Positions 1 to 11,343 of a DNA stretch of 64,000 bases are shown piece by piece. The stretch's first letter is position 1. Each line of letters opens with the position of its first letter. The translations under genes were made by a program, and so were the position numbers. Source of the stretch: Kingdonia uniflora (Eukaryota; Streptophyta; Magnoliopsida; Ranunculales; Circaeasteraceae); the NCBI GenBank assembly GCA_014058105.1, contig JACGCM010001659.1:3286001-3350000 (forward strand), written 5' to 3'. The notes beneath the pieces were generated by a model. The model had not been told where the DNA came from. It did no database searches and saw only the letters and a list, made by a program, of their open reading frames with translations.

Positions 1-575
1 CCTTTCGGTTTCCCAGTTTTTAATAGATAAAAGAGTCTATCTGAACTTGGTTTAACAGCTACCCCAAGACTGTGAGTGTAGGACAAGTCAAGGTACGCTT
101 TGATCCATGAGTTATAAGGAAGAAAAATGTGGAGTTAGGACTCAAATCCATAGGTATATATTGTTCAGGGAGGTAGTACCGTCAGAGCCACGCATTTGAT
201 GTGATGATGTACACTGATTCAACTGAGTCTCGGAATCACCTGTCTGGTCTTTAGGTTTATAATGATGGTTTTTAACCACAAAAAACCTGTCCGACATATT
301 TCATTTTCCACATATGAAGATTGATTACAAAGGAAGTTCACCCACATACTCTATCTATACTACTTTATAAAACAAATCAGGCTTAAAGTCGTTTAAGCCA
401 TATTTTGGTCGTTCAACTAGCTTTTGGTCGTTCACCAACATACTCTATATATATTCGCTCAATTTAGGACCAAAACAAACCGGAATTCGTTTATTATGCG
501 GTTATCCACATTTTCAAAATACAAAGTACAAACTAATAATTAAAATATGTCTGTTACAGAGAACATATTATGGAC
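1..575. other. no gene recognised
   Basis: AT-rich sequence with no long ORF and no motif I recognise. A short direct duplication of a TTTTGGTCGTTCA-type phrase lies near 400-435. It borders the receptor-kinase fragment and may be its former 3' flank or unrelated repeat sequence. Confidence 0.5.
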
Positions 576-848
576 TTATGTCTCTGTAATAGGTTCTACC
601 GAATTACATGAAAGAGTTTCAGATTCAGGAGGACTTGCCACTGTCCTATCTTCAAGAACTAGAGATGGCTTGGGTGGCGCTTGTAGAATCTCATAAGGAC
701 GGTCAGTAGGCTTCATTTGTATGCACCAAAGTGCAACAACGGCTAATTTCTTTGCTATTTTCCTTTCTTCTTCTATGGCATCACCTATTTCCATCTCCTC
801 CCCACGGTTGAGATGATTGTAAACATGCATCAGGAAGTAGATTTTGAT
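576..848 (-). pseudogene. receptor-like kinase 3' fragment (LRK10-like)
   Basis: The minus strand encodes the C-terminal tail of a plant receptor-like serine/threonine kinase of the LRK10-like type. The frame runs from about 848 (Y-F then VYNHLNRGEEMEI) through the kinase subdomain XI phrase VALWCIQMKPTDRP to PPKPSL and a natural stop at 576. In this family about 14 residues (S/M..K-V-I-E-M-L-E-G..) separate DRP from the L-Q-x-PPKPSL tail. Here DRP is followed almost directly by YEILQAPPKPSL, so that stretch is deleted. No upstream catalytic loop, activation segment or membrane helix lies above 848. This is a truncated fragment and not a working kinase. The family call rests on remembered family patterns. 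Confidence 0.7.
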
Positions 849-1060
849 TGAATTCTATGCAAGTTGATAGACATAGAAATACGTAGGATTAATACGCTTA
901 AAAGTATCATTTTGTTAAATTCTAATTTATTATTTTCCAATGTTAGTAGCATTTTCTTATTTTCAGGGCATTTATCACTGTTGGTGCTAATAAGTAGAAA
1001 ATGACAGTTGATAGAAGGTACAAAGAGTTGAAGCATCACCAACAGTCTCTCAGGTGCAAG

Positions 1061-1325
1061 CACTACACCGATTTTAGCAAAATACCACGGACTATGTCTG
1101 TGGTAAAATGTTATTTGTCACGGACTTTGGTTGTACTGTGGAGGTCTGTAGTAAAAAGGTGTAGCAATTTTTTTGCCACGGACTTTATCCGAGCTTAATT
1201 TACTGTTTTGTCACGGATATAATCTGTAGTTAATTTATTACCGCGGATATAAACCGTAGTATAAAACAAGGTAAGCCACAATCTTAATCCGTGGCTATTT
1301 ATTTACCACCAAAAAAGTCTGGCAA
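1061..1325. mobile_element. CACTA-type transposon terminus with subterminal repeats
   Basis: The segment opens with CACTACACCG, close to the CACTACA start of plant En/Spm (CACTA) elements. It then carries at least six copies, in both orientations, of a short motif around CACGGAC/CACGGATAT (for example at 1088, 1118, 1171, 1213, 1242 and, inverted, 1300). Dense short subterminal repeats are typical of CACTA ends, where the transposase binds. No matching opposite terminus or transposase was found, so this is probably a broken end. Confidence 0.45.
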
Positions 1326-1359
1326 TTCTTTATCATTTTTTTTAAAAAATGATCAGCAA

Positions 1360-2240
1360 ACTTGGACCTCAGCACCTGCTCATGATTGAAACGTTGACCC
1401 TCCAGTCCCTTCTCGAATGCATCATTGATAGCCTCCAGATCTCGCTTCAACTTGTTATTATCAAACAACAACGACGCTTTTGTCCCCCGAGCAAGCTCCA
1501 GACTGTCAATCGCCTCCTGTAACCTCCTCGTTCCTACTTTAACTGCCTTATTGTATGATTGTCCCCAAGCATCCGTCTGCTAGAATATTCAAGCTGTCAG
1601 CACTTCTCGAAACATGAAACACTTAAAAAAATTCAGAATTTCATAAGCAATAATAAATAGTTACCTGATACATACTCCTCTTCATTTGCCTCGAAGCCTC
1701 GTCTGGGTCAGCGCCGCAGAGCTCTGCTAACGAAGCAACCTTGGCTAGAGCCTGCTCTTGTCGCTCAGCCTCCGTCATCTCTTCGCCCTCATCATCTGCA
1801 TTATCTTTCCCCAGCACCCTACACCTTTTGTACTGAACAACCTTCGTCTGTTGTACCCTTGGAGACTTGGGAACAACCTTGCCTTTCCCCTTCTCAGCCT
1901 GTGTTGGTACCTGTTTTGGTCTCAGTCTCGAAATATCACTAGCCACTTCAGGCACTGGCGCCGCCTGCTTCACCGCCCACTTCGCCTTTGGAACATATTG
2001 AACCTTCCTTGCTAAATTATCCTCCTCCATACCTTAGACTACCTTTGAAGCACCTTCGCCTCCCCTCTTCTTTGATGGCTTTGACGTAATGGGTATGTTT
2101 TGAAGCTGGGAATCTATCTTCTTCTTCCTCTTCCTCTTGATGCCAAGACCTTTGAAAACATTATTCACACACTTCTCATCTGAATCGATCAAAGTGCCAA
2201 TATAATCCCTCAGATCCTCCCAAGACCGGTTAGTCAGACC
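1360..2240 (-). pseudogene. antisense ORF, coiled-coil and basic region (part)
   Basis: The longest open piece is 2030-1641 (129 codons): basic, rich in K/P/Q, then acidic, ending in an alpha-helical stretch rich in A, E and Q. The frame 5' of it (2240-2045) reads SWEDLRDYIGTLIDSDEKC followed by a very basic patch of K and R and then a stop. The piece 3' of it (about 1590-1360) reads as a leucine/charged coiled coil with an acceptor-like AG before it. The three blocks look like exons or frameshifted segments of one gene. I do not recognise a named domain. Context suggests the extra antisense ORF of a Tat-type retroelement. Confidence 0.4.
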
Positions 2241-2400
2241 TACAGAAAAACATAAATATAATCACAGGTCTTTCGAGCAACACATCAAAAACATCTTTGA
2301 CGTAAAACTTACTCGGGTTATAAACTTTATGATGTAACCTGTAAGAGCCCTCCCCTTCGACATTCTCAAAATTACTTTGTACCACAACTAAATCTTTATT

Positions 2401-3078
2401 CTACCCTCGACCCGTTGAGCACAGATCAAACAACCAGGGCTTCTCTGGGTGACACTGGATGTGATATGTGCCCGCATTCTGGTTCGGCTTCCTCGCGTAG
2501 AATGATACCACATTGTACCACTCAATTAAACCCCTCTTCTCACTCCTCAATTTCATATTCATACCCTCTATTACCCTCATCATCTCGTAAAAATTTCCAT
2601 TCATCTGAACTGGGGAAACTTCCCACAAATTTAACACCTCCTTTACCAGCTTTCGGAGAGGAAGTTACGTTCCCAATCAAATTTGGCCTTTATATGCCAT
2701 TATACCCTCCCACAGGTTCGAATTGAAAGTCCACCCCGCTCCTGCTACATGTAACACTACTCCCACCTTCGATAGCTCCAGTTTGGCAGCAAATCGATCT
2801 AATCTCACCTTATCTCTAGCCGAGATAGACCCATCGGCCTTATCCGACTTAGTCGACTCTCAACTATCATCACTCTGCTCACCTCCTCTCCTCTCACCAC
2901 CCGAAGGTCCAGTATTGCCCTTGTTTCTCTCCCATCCCCCAATCTCTTCCTCATTACTATCTTCAGTTAATACCGTCTTACGATGTCTAGTACTCGAAAC
3001 CCCACCCGCCGGCATCACTATGGCTAACGAGGAATCGATTACAACATCTAACACTTCTAAGTTGCTGCCCTCATCCAT
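2401..3078 (-). pseudogene. antisense ORF, upstream decayed segment
   Basis: Minus-strand frames here are broken by several stops but keep coding character: an acidic Ser/Glu/Gly region (3078-2860), then a frame across about 2850-2640 with tryptophans and glycines (GAGWTFNSNLWEG), and then 2637-2401 (EWYNVVSFYARKPNQ, WLFDLCSTGRG). They lie in line with the coiled-coil segment downstream on the same strand and are probably the same original gene. No domain was recognised. Stops between blocks make a functional product unlikely. Confidence 0.3.
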
Positions 3079-3195
3079 CAGAGCACGACCAGAAACATTA
3101 GCCTCATTTTTTTTACTTCCTCATCTATCAGCCTCATTTTCGAAACTCGATGGGTACGCAACTTATCCTACAGAAGAAGAGGCACGCAATTAGAT

Positions 3196-4060
3196 CGATA
3201 CATTCGACTATTACGTGTCAGTAACCCATTTATCATCTACCCTCTCCAACAGATACAAACATAGTCATAAACTCAATCCTAAACCCAGTCCCTCTGTCAG
3301 TGCCCTCAAAATCCCCAAATGGGCTAAAACTCAGACTCATGAATTCCCCCTGACCTCGACTATAACCTCTCAACTACAAACCCAGATGATCCAACTTATA
3401 GATAAAGGCGGCATGCTCAAACAAAATAGACAGAGATCAATTCACATAACTGTGTTATCAAAAGTACAATCGAAACAGCAAATCAGTTGGTATCCAGAAA
3501 CAACTTCAGTAATTTTTTCCAAGCTTCACGTAATAATGGTGTACGTCCTCTTCAACTTACTCTTTGGTTTCTCTCCGTGAACGGTACCTTTGGTTATCTC
3601 CCCCTCATATATATACCTCCTCGGAATAACAAAACTGCCTCAATTTCTAAACCACTATCATTGCCACACCCCCACTACCCCAGCTTTTCGGCTGCGATGG
3701 CTTTTGGCCAATTTACCCCTCATTCCCCTCACGTGTGAATCGCACGCTCACACTGAATTAGCTGTAACCCCAAAACAACTCGAACCTTCTAACCCTCATT
3801 CGAAGCCTTCCAGTCAAGTCCCAACATCACATCATTTTTTTTTCTGTAAAACAAGTAAAAATTATGATTACATGCATGGCACACTGCCCCAGGAGCATGT
3901 ACCGTTCTGACAGACCAGTTGTCTCGGCTGTCAGACCGTCTAGTCAAATCCAACAAACCTTCGACACATACACTTCTCGCACACGAGTAATCGACTATAC
4001 CCTGTCTCGAACATTCATCCACAGATAACCTAACATTCAATTTCCAAATATATTAAACAT
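3196..4060. other. no gene recognised
   Basis: A mixed C-rich stretch with only short overlapping frames in both directions. It lies inside the presumed Tat-type element, and none of the frames shows a recognisable motif. Confidence 0.4.
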
Positions 4061-4074
4061 TTGATCTACAACAC

Positions 4075-4260
4075 ATTCGACAGATCAGAATACTACTTCG
4101 ACAGATCTGGCCTTTTACTTCGACAGATTAGACTTCTACTCAAAAAAATTCGGCAGTCTAGAATTTTACTTATACATCGACCAGTCCTTCTTACTTTGAC
4201 AGATCAGACATGTTATTTTGACAGATCAAAATTTTACTTCGAGCATTCATAATTTTACTT
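4075..4260. repeat. imperfect tandem repeat around TACTTCGACAGATCAGA
   Basis: About seven degenerate units of roughly 25-31 bp share the core CTTCGACAGATCAGA and a following TTTTACTT (cores near 4077, 4097, 4121, 4149, 4196, 4218 and 4236). The array sits between two groups of antisense ORFs. Length and decay vary between units, as expected of an old minisatellite. Confidence 0.6.
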
Positions 4261-4405
4261 GCACAGAGTACTGAAAAACAATTCAACTATTATATTACCA
4301 ACCCCAATTTTATTCAATTCAAATCAAAACAGTACAATTCAAAACATAAAATACAAATACCCTTCTACACCCATCTAAACTACTCAACAAACCAGTAATA
4401 AGCCC

Positions 4406-4760
4406 CTATTTATCATCGGGACGCTTCTCCTCGCTCCTAGCCCCAGCAGCAGAATCCTCCTGCTCCACCATCACCTTTGCAAATGATTCTAGCAAGGATA
4501 ACCGATGGCCTAGAAATGGACCCATAATCTGAAGAATCCTCCACCAATATGCAAAGGACATTCCAGCAATGGGTTCCCCAGGTTCTGCTTCAAACAGGTC
4601 CGACATATCTGTGTCGATGTCCTGATCGACAAGAAACCTCTGTTGCAGCTCTAGGGTATTTTTCCCGTACCCGAATAGTGTTTGCCACAATCCGGTCCTC
4701 CTGCTTGACCATGGAAAAACTGCCGCTATTCCGGGACGAAGAAGAAGACATTATATTCAG
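4406..4760 (-). pseudogene. small antisense ORF, paralogue 1
   Basis: The minus-strand frame 4690-4406 (94 codons) contains LELQQRFLVDQDIDTDMSD, an acidic loop, SFAYWWRILQ and a leucine-rich C-terminus ending in charged residues. It resembles the frame at 5607-5410, so the two are diverged duplicates. A second frame starting with a serine run at 4752 probably holds the original N-terminus, which implies a frameshift near 4680. No known family was recognised. It is likely part of the retroelement's antisense coding region. Confidence 0.4.
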
Positions 4761-5409
4761 AAGAAGAAAGAAGAAAGATGAGAAATTTTCCTCGCAGCAC
4801 CACATTTTATTCATGAAGGTACATTCGAAGTATTCCTTAATCCCAAGTCACATTCATTGCAATTTTAAATTCCTCTCCTTTAAAACTCAGCAGTCTAACC
4901 TTTCTAACTTTCTAGACATAACTGTTTTATCTATATTCGCATTCAAATCACATTCCCAAGAACTTCCAGACGAACAAACCACCAGTATTGAACCATCGAC
5001 CCTTTTCACACTTCCTCTCACACTTCTTTCACAGAGCTCCGACTAATACAGAGTCAATTATCTTCGACCATATGATTATACTTCGATGCCAATTTTTCCA
5101 ACAGTATTCATCGCTACCTGTTAAATTTCAACGAGATATATTTTCTACCATGCCTATAAGTATATTCGTCTACAATGCCTACCAGATACAAACAAACAAA
5201 ATTGCAGTAAAACATTGCTTCCATTCTATCCCACAAATTACAACAACAGAAACAGTAAATTTACAAACTTCAATACACAAAACCATAGCAACAACAAAAA
5301 ATTTCAAAATACAATCTTACACAAACAAAAAACTATCTCCATCACCTTAGGATGAAGTCTTCCTATTTCCAGACGGGCCAATTCCACTCGCCGAACCTTG
5401 TTCCTCCAT

Positions 5410-5690
5410 CTACTCTTCTGCCTGAATGAGGCACTCGGCCAAAGTCGACAGGAAGAGGTAGCGTTTCTCAGAAGTTGTAAAGTGCAACTTCAGTTTCCCC
5501 CAAAGATAAGCATAAGACTCCCCGTTGACGAATTCTCCAGCTCCTACCTCCACCAGGTCAGGCATGTCCCAGTCCAAATCATGTTGGCCGAAGAACTTCA
5601 AATGCAACTCAGCAGTCTTTCGCCCTATGCGACGATCTCAGGCAAACCCTATCCTTTTGTGATAGCGAGTGTTCGGTGTGGTATCCATAA
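5410..5690 (-). pseudogene. small antisense ORF, paralogue 2
   Basis: The frame 5607-5410 reads LKFFGQHDLDWDMPDLVEVG, then SYAYLWGKLKLHF, then a leucine-rich tail ending in E-E. It parallels the ORF at 4690-4406 block by block (L-x-L..D-x-D-x-DM-x-DL..Y-W/L-W..). The frame extends upstream to an ATG near 5690 with one internal TGA. A TATA-like CTATAAGTAGG lies near 5778 on the minus strand, about 90 bp upstream, so a small antisense transcription unit is plausible. Its function is unknown. Confidence 0.4.
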
Positions 5691-5946
5691 CATTTTCGAA
5701 GAAATACAGAGGAAGGAGCAGAGAACGAAAGAGAAGAAGAGCATACAGTGTTCCTACCCCCATAACCCCTACTTATAGCCCCATCTAAACTCATTTATTA
5801 CCCCATAACTACCAATATTTCTTTATTACCTTTTTGATTACCCACCCGAAAACCAATAGTCAAACCGTTCAACTTCTAACGCCAAACAGTTTTCTCAGCA
5901 AACGCCTTAACATCTGTTTTTGAGCTATTCGCTGAGAGGGGGCGAA

Positions 5947-6690
5947 TGTAGTAGCCTACTCGCAACCTTCTACCCCACTCAAATACTCGAAGGCCACTTC
6001 GAAGCCTACTCGAATATCTCGAAGCCCATCCAATCCCCAAAGAAGTCTCCCAAAGATTATCCGAAGACGAAGCCTCGACTCTGAACAAGCCTCGAAGAAG
6101 AACTTCACTTCAGCATCAAAAATACCTCGACCATATCCGTACATGGTTAAAGTGTGACAAGACAGCCAGCTCACCAGATAGGAACGGTATCGTTGTCGGT
6201 CCAGTCAGCTATAATGACAGTGCACAGTGACAGTATCGACAGACAGCTACAGTGACAGAGTATGGTTGTAGACCTTCATTTCCAGCTTCAGCACCAACTA
6301 TGGGATACCTGCTTGTTATCTGAAGGATACCCAGATTGTACATTTGTAATCTGACCTAACCTTGGTGACTCAACCCTTCTTATGTTCTATAAATATGAAA
6401 GATGGGGAACCAAGGAGGGGTTGGAAAAACTCTCCCCATACCCCATATTGTTTACCTTCGATCATCTTGTAAAACCCAGTACTCAAACCTTCAACTACTC
6501 GACAAAAATACAAATACTCTTAAAAATTCTCATCAAAGGTCGTGGAGAGTCACATTCCAGGCCTCCATGCAAGTATATTGTCTAAAGATTATTCACATTC
6601 TAGATTACGTACTTGAATCCCTTTGATTGAAGATTAAACCTCGTGGTGTAAGAGCCGACTTGCCCTCTGCAAGAAGTTAGGCCCCTATAT
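5947..6690 (+). repeat. probable 3' LTR of the gypsy (Tat-type) element
   Basis: It begins TGTAGTAGCC directly after the purine tract GAGAGGGGGCGAA and contains TATAAATATGAAAG near 6386 followed by an R/U5-like stretch ending near the conserved-looking AAACCTCGTGGTGTAAGAGCC (about 6633-6655). The right edge is uncertain (6670-6710), where copia element C begins. No second LTR copy is in the window for comparison, so the boundaries are provisional. Confidence 0.45.
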
Positions 6691-7020
6691 TAATATAGAT
6701 TAAACGTAATTTTTACTATTTTTTAGATTAAAAATAGGCATTTTTGGTGATTTTTACCCTAGAAATATGGTTGTTTTCAAGCCAAAATTAAATTATTTGT
6801 GGACATTAGATGGAGGCGAGACCAGTTTGGTTAGAAAGCTCGTCCCGAGAGCTTTCCAACGACGTATGGCACGTCTCAGGGAGATGTACCAATCGGCAAA
6901 AAACGAGCGATGAAACTAAGTAGTTTCACGGCTAAAAACAACGTGATGACATTAGCAAAAAATAATTTTATTTTTAAAAATAATTATCTGCTGATGATGT
7001 CATCGTTATCCAATGCTTAC

Positions 7021-8028
7021 GTTAGCAGTGACACGTGTCGGGGACACATGGCATATTGTCGTGGCATGGCATATGACATGTATGTTACGTGCGGCACGCC
7101 TGACATGTGCTGTGACATGTGGCAATCACCAAGGGTGATATGTGGCAGTCACCGAACGGTCACCAGAGTAGGATTTATATCTAAATCACAATTAATTGCC
7201 AATGACAAATAATTAGAGCTTAATTGGGAATTAACTTAGCCTTATTTCTAAAAACTTGGTGTCTGAGAAACCAATTTTTAGTATTTAGGTGCAATTAGAT
7301 GTTACTTGATAATATTTAAAGGTATATAGGCACTGATAACAACCTATAGTACCCTAGAATATTAGTTCAATGACAAGCATAATCAACCTATCTTGTGAAC
7401 CCAACAGACTTCGGGGTGGGACCACTTGTCAACTAAATATCTAATACCCCTCATATTTATAGCAAATGGGTCATTTGGCTAGAATATACAGACTTTTATA
7501 AAACCTTAGGGCATAGAAAACCCTAATTATTCTATAATATCTAGTGGTTTTGAATAGCTGTCTTAGGTAAGACTCTGTTAAAATGCACTTTAAGGTTAAG
7601 ATCACCATTTTATAGGGTAAATTTAAGATTTGACGTTTAATAGGATATGAACAAGGTTTACCTATAAGTAATGATTACGACTCACTGACTTGTATAATAT
7701 AAATTGCCTTTAGTAATGATTATAAATCATGTACTTAAATAGGATTCCATAAAGAACGCACACATCAGGTGGTTTTGAATATCAATCTTAGCTAAGATTC
7801 TATTAAAATGCATATCTAAGATTAAGATCGTCATTTTTGCAGAGTAAAATTTAAGATTTAATTATTATAAAAGAATTTCATAAGTTTTAGAATATGAACA
7901 GGGCTCAACTATAATATGATTAGGTATTATTTATTTCTTGTTATTCTAAGTACTATGATCCATCTTTAATGCAATTAATATGTTTATCAAGAATTATCAT
8001 TAATTATGATATACATTTTGCATAACAG
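7021..8028 (+). other. leader region of copia element C
   Basis: Non-coding leader homologous to A 35580-36949. The CACGTG-rich block of A is present but eroded: most CACGTG sites have become CACATG, CATATG or CATGTG, as expected if methylated cytosines deaminated in an older copy. A repeated phrase (TGGTTTTGAATAGC.. and TGGTTTTGAATATC..) near 7549 and 7771 marks an internal duplication not obvious in A. Confidence 0.6.
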
Positions 8029-8970
8029 ATGTATGTTTGCCCACATTACAATTACGAATCATTGCGGTTTGATGGTTTCAACTACCTATCTTGGTGTACG
8101 GATATAAAACTCCATTTGAAGACAATGAACATTTTAAAGTTGATTGTTACAATTAACACCATATCTGAACCATTCAGGGCACATGCCATGTTGACTATGC
8201 GCGCCCACCTTGAGCTGGAACTAAAATTTCAGCATCTCCGTTACGAAACTCCATATGAGTTATGGATGAGCTTAAAGGAACATTTTGGTCTACAGTAGGC
8301 CCTAACGAACTATAAGAACCTTAACCGCTGGAACAACTTGAGGCTATGAGACTTCAAGACTATAGCTACCTATAATTCAGCACTACAAAAGATTATTATA
8401 ACTAGGAGGCTCAATAACGATTATGTCTTCGCGAAAGAGGTTCTGCAAAAGATTTTTTCTACATTTCCACAATCACAGGCTGTTCTCAGGAACTAGTATG
8501 CAAAAATTAAATTTAGTTGTCCTGGAGATCTTATCCAACTCTTGCTCACTGCAAAACAAGATGACACATATGTTTATGGGAAAAGCAAGAAGTTTCCCCC
8601 TAGGAGGATGAAACCAGTTGCACGGGAGATCTTATCTCATGACAAAGATAACCATAAACGGGGTTCTAAGAGTAGGAAGGCAACTGAAGGCAGGAATCGG
8701 GGATTCCTGGTCCCTCAGAAACAAAACAGGTTTAAAAAGGCTAGAATACCACAAACACTAAAGAAGATCAAGAAGTCAGATTTCGAATCTCCTTGCTTGA
8801 GATATGAGGCAGTTGGACACTGGGTTCACGACTGTAAGACACCATGGGTACCTAGAGTCAAAATCCAGGCTAAACACATCACCAATGAAATAGTTTCCAT
8901 CACTATGAAGTTAGTAGCGTCAGACTTCTTTGACGATACTGATGCCAGCATGGATCAACATACGGAGTAA
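8029..8970 (+). pseudogene. gag of copia element C (broken)
   Basis: Two blocks are recognisable against element A. The first is 8029-8298, with FDGFNYLSWCTDIKLHL (the copia Gag N-terminal pattern NYxxW). The second, about 8542-8970, carries the nucleocapsid region. The zinc knuckle reads CLRYEAVGHWVHDC: the second cysteine of C-x2-C-x4-H-x4-C is replaced by tyrosine, so zinc binding should be lost. A premature TAG at 8296 and a frame change before 8542 break it. The 3' end (..CATACGGAGTAATCCG) is identical to the gag end of element A, including the splice-donor-like motif. Confidence 0.75.
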
Positions 8971-9199
8971 TCCGTAATAATATCTCAGTAGACATGTGAT
9001 GTAACAGTAGAGAACACTAGTAGTTTCTTTTCTAGCAGAGACTTGATTTACTTTTTTGTTGTCAGTATTTTAGATTTTGTTGGGAACATATCACTAATAT
9101 TTCAATAAATTGCTGCTGACATACATGAGATTCTCAATATGTTCTAAATTGTGATTATTCGAATCTATTGCTTGTGAAGTAGTTAAATTTCATGTATGA

Positions 9200-10966
9200 T
9201 AGTTAATCTACGATATATAACCCGCCTATGGATCTATTTGCTCATTGAGCATGACCGATAATTGGATGAGTGGCGACACATATCTAAAAGATATTAGTAC
9301 CACGCACTCGATTATTTTGAGATATGAATATATTTATTGTCTAACCTTGTGCATCAGGGATAACACGAATATCATTGGCACGACTAGCATGATAGAACAC
9401 ACTGAGTGCATCACCCTATTACTCTCTAAGGTACAATACAGGGTATCTAGTCCACTTTTTAAACTAGTAAATTTAGTTAGATTTTACTGAGTTTAGGGAG
9501 ATACATGATAATACTTATCACATAATGACCATCAGAGAAAATGATAGACATTGTTATGTATATTTAGTCTATGTCTAAAGGTTAGAAGATGCTATTTAGA
9601 ATGGTTTCCAATACACTCCTCAGGGCTCGAATAGTGAGGAAAATTATTAGAATTATATCTCAACTTTCCTTAAAAGGAAAGAAGATCCAGAAAGTGTACG
9701 TGTAACGATTGCTTTCAAGGAAAGTCTATTATTTTATCCTATTATGATTAAGGTGGAATGGGATCTCCAGCCTTTGCTCCAAACGTATCCATGGAGACAC
9801 ATGTGGACCTTTCCATCCAAATTATGGCCCACTTGAATATTTATGGTCATAAAAGACGCATCTAGGATATGGTCTTACGTTTGCCTACTAATAAAATCTT
9901 GGAATGCAACGTTAACATGACTTCTCACTTAGATCATTCGATCGCAGGGTCAGTTCCTGGATTAACCAATCAAAGTTGATCGATGCGACTTGACGAGGGC
10001 TTGAGAGTATGACTCACAGGCTTTTGATAATTATTTTACTGCTAAATGGGATAGATGATTGAGCAACATGTGTACCCCATACCATACCCAACTCCGGATT
10101 GGCAGATAACCTAATTAAGCGATTTAGGATAATTGTTAGGCCGCTGCTATTACGATCACAGCTTCCGACTAGTGTGTGGGATATGCATTCTTGCTCCCAC
10201 ACACTGATTAGGGTTCGTCCCTTAGCAAATTATCAAATTATTTTTTCCCAAAAGTGACTAGTAACAGGGTCGGAGCCCGGTGTCGCCCATCGACGAACAT
10301 TTGGATGTTCCGTACATGTACCAATCGCACTATAATATATGAAGATGAGACCCTCAATGTTGGCCTGGTATTATGTGGGTTGATTCATATTTATCACTAG
10401 ATATTTGAAACCCACTGACGACGTATATAGTACAGGGCAAATAATTCTCATTTTGATGATATGATATTCCCAATATTGGGGGGAGATATGATAGTCAATG
10501 TTGAAGATGTTTCCAAGAGGTCTTGAAAAATACCATCGTTGTCTCATCTAGATCCCTATACATAAGTTAGGTGACAATTAGGTTCAATGGATTACAAACC
10601 TCCAATAGGACGTAAATAAATTGTAGGACACATTTATAAACACTATTGAAGTACCGTAAGTGTATGTACCTACAAGTAATACACATACACAACATAGTAC
10701 TACAGCTGAACGATCCAAGGGAATTAATACCGCAGCGAATATGAGGCTCACGATTAGTGCGGGGCACCATTGAAAAAAAGCATTCTGAGCCGAGGAGCTA
10801 TAGAATAAGGGTCAAATATGATTAATGGCGTAGTCGGTTCATTGAGGATGGAACCACTTATCGACGAGGCAATAATAGCTACGCGACCAGTTGATGCATT
10901 ACGAGACTAGCCCGGTATGGCACATACGTATGATAATAATGAGATCTCGATCTATTAAAAGTCTGT
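9200..10966 (+). pseudogene. protease and integrase remnant of copia element C
   Basis: It starts at the decayed counterpart of A's pol start (CCTATGGATCTATTTGC) and follows A through protease, the pre-integrase finger region and the integrase core, with many stops. Relative to A about 115 bp are absent at 9626, where CAGGGCTCGA is joined to TAGTGAGGA. The same junction occurs in element B at 13468. It ends at 10966, where non-copia sequence begins. Confidence 0.7.
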
Positions 10967-11178
10967 AAAGAAAACTCATTAAGATAAACTCACCATCAAC
11001 TAATTAGCCAAAAAAATACACCAACATTGAATCATTAATACCCAAAATAAAAGTCAATTCCAACCCAAAACCCAAATGCTTAAAACCTAATGTTGCAAAT
11101 CAATTCACCACAGTATACAAAACCCATTAATTAAACTATAATAAACAAAACTCAAAAGGAGGAGTTAAGCAAACTTAC
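10967..11178 (-). other. probable intron remnant downstream of the 11179-11343 exon
   Basis: AT-rich, intron-like sequence directly 3' (on the minus strand) of the splice donor at 11178. The next exon is not present. The sequence is cut off by copia element C at 10966. Confidence 0.4.
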
Positions 11179-11343
11179 CAGCCAATGTCGCCCTCCAAAT
11201 CCAATAGCCTTCTTCACAACATCTTGAAGGCCAAATATCTTAGTCTGACGTGGCAACAACGTAAGCTCCTCGTAACTACTACTCTCTCCACAGCTTTGAA
11301 ACTGTAAAAATCCTCCATTAATAGATTTCTCCAATGTAATCAA
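11179..11343 (-). pseudogene. first exon of an unidentified plant gene
   Basis: A clean minus-strand exon: ATG at 11343, 55 codons, ending in a consensus 5' splice site (CTG|GTAAGTTT) at 11179. The product starts MITLEKSINGGFLQFQSCGE and contains SSSYEELTLLPRQTK and VVKKAIGFGGRHWL. This looks like the N-terminus of a short conserved plant protein, but I cannot name the family with confidence. Downstream exons are missing because element C occupies the next position, and a Helitron lies in the presumed promoter (from 11852). It is most likely a broken gene copy. Its 5' UTR would hold a CT-rich microsatellite. Confidence 0.5.

Larger units (their letters stand above)
1330..6690 (+). mobile_element. 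3' part of a Ty3/gypsy element, probably Tat type, with antisense ORFs
   Basis: I read this block as the 3' end of a large plus-strand LTR retrotransposon. A polypurine-like tract (GAGAGGGGGCGAA) ends at 5946, and an LTR-like sequence starting TGTAGTAGCC follows, with a TATA box (TATAAATAT) near 6387 and the 3'-end style of plant Tat/Ogre LTRs (AAACCTCGTGGTGTAAGAGCC). Upstream, all coding-like frames run on the opposite strand. Antisense ORFs between pol and the 3' LTR are known for Tat-lineage elements. No gag or pol is present, so the element is 5'-truncated. The lineage is an inference. A set of unrelated minus-strand gene fragments remains possible. Confidence 0.45.
6710..10966 (+). mobile_element. 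copia element C, decayed and truncated at both ends
   Basis: The segment aligns by eye over its whole length with the interior of copia element A: leader (6820-7480 matches A 35345-36600), gag (8029-8970), gag-pol spacer, protease and integrase (9230-10966 matches A 38165-40010). Both LTRs are missing. It stops abruptly where A continues into the reverse transcriptase region. Numerous stops and frameshifts inactivate it. It carries the same internal pol deletion as element B. Confidence 0.8.

Noticed and set aside
2415..3193. Plus-strand ORFs of 103 and 156 codons
   Set aside because: Low-complexity S/P/T-rich frames opposite the better antisense frames; no motif.
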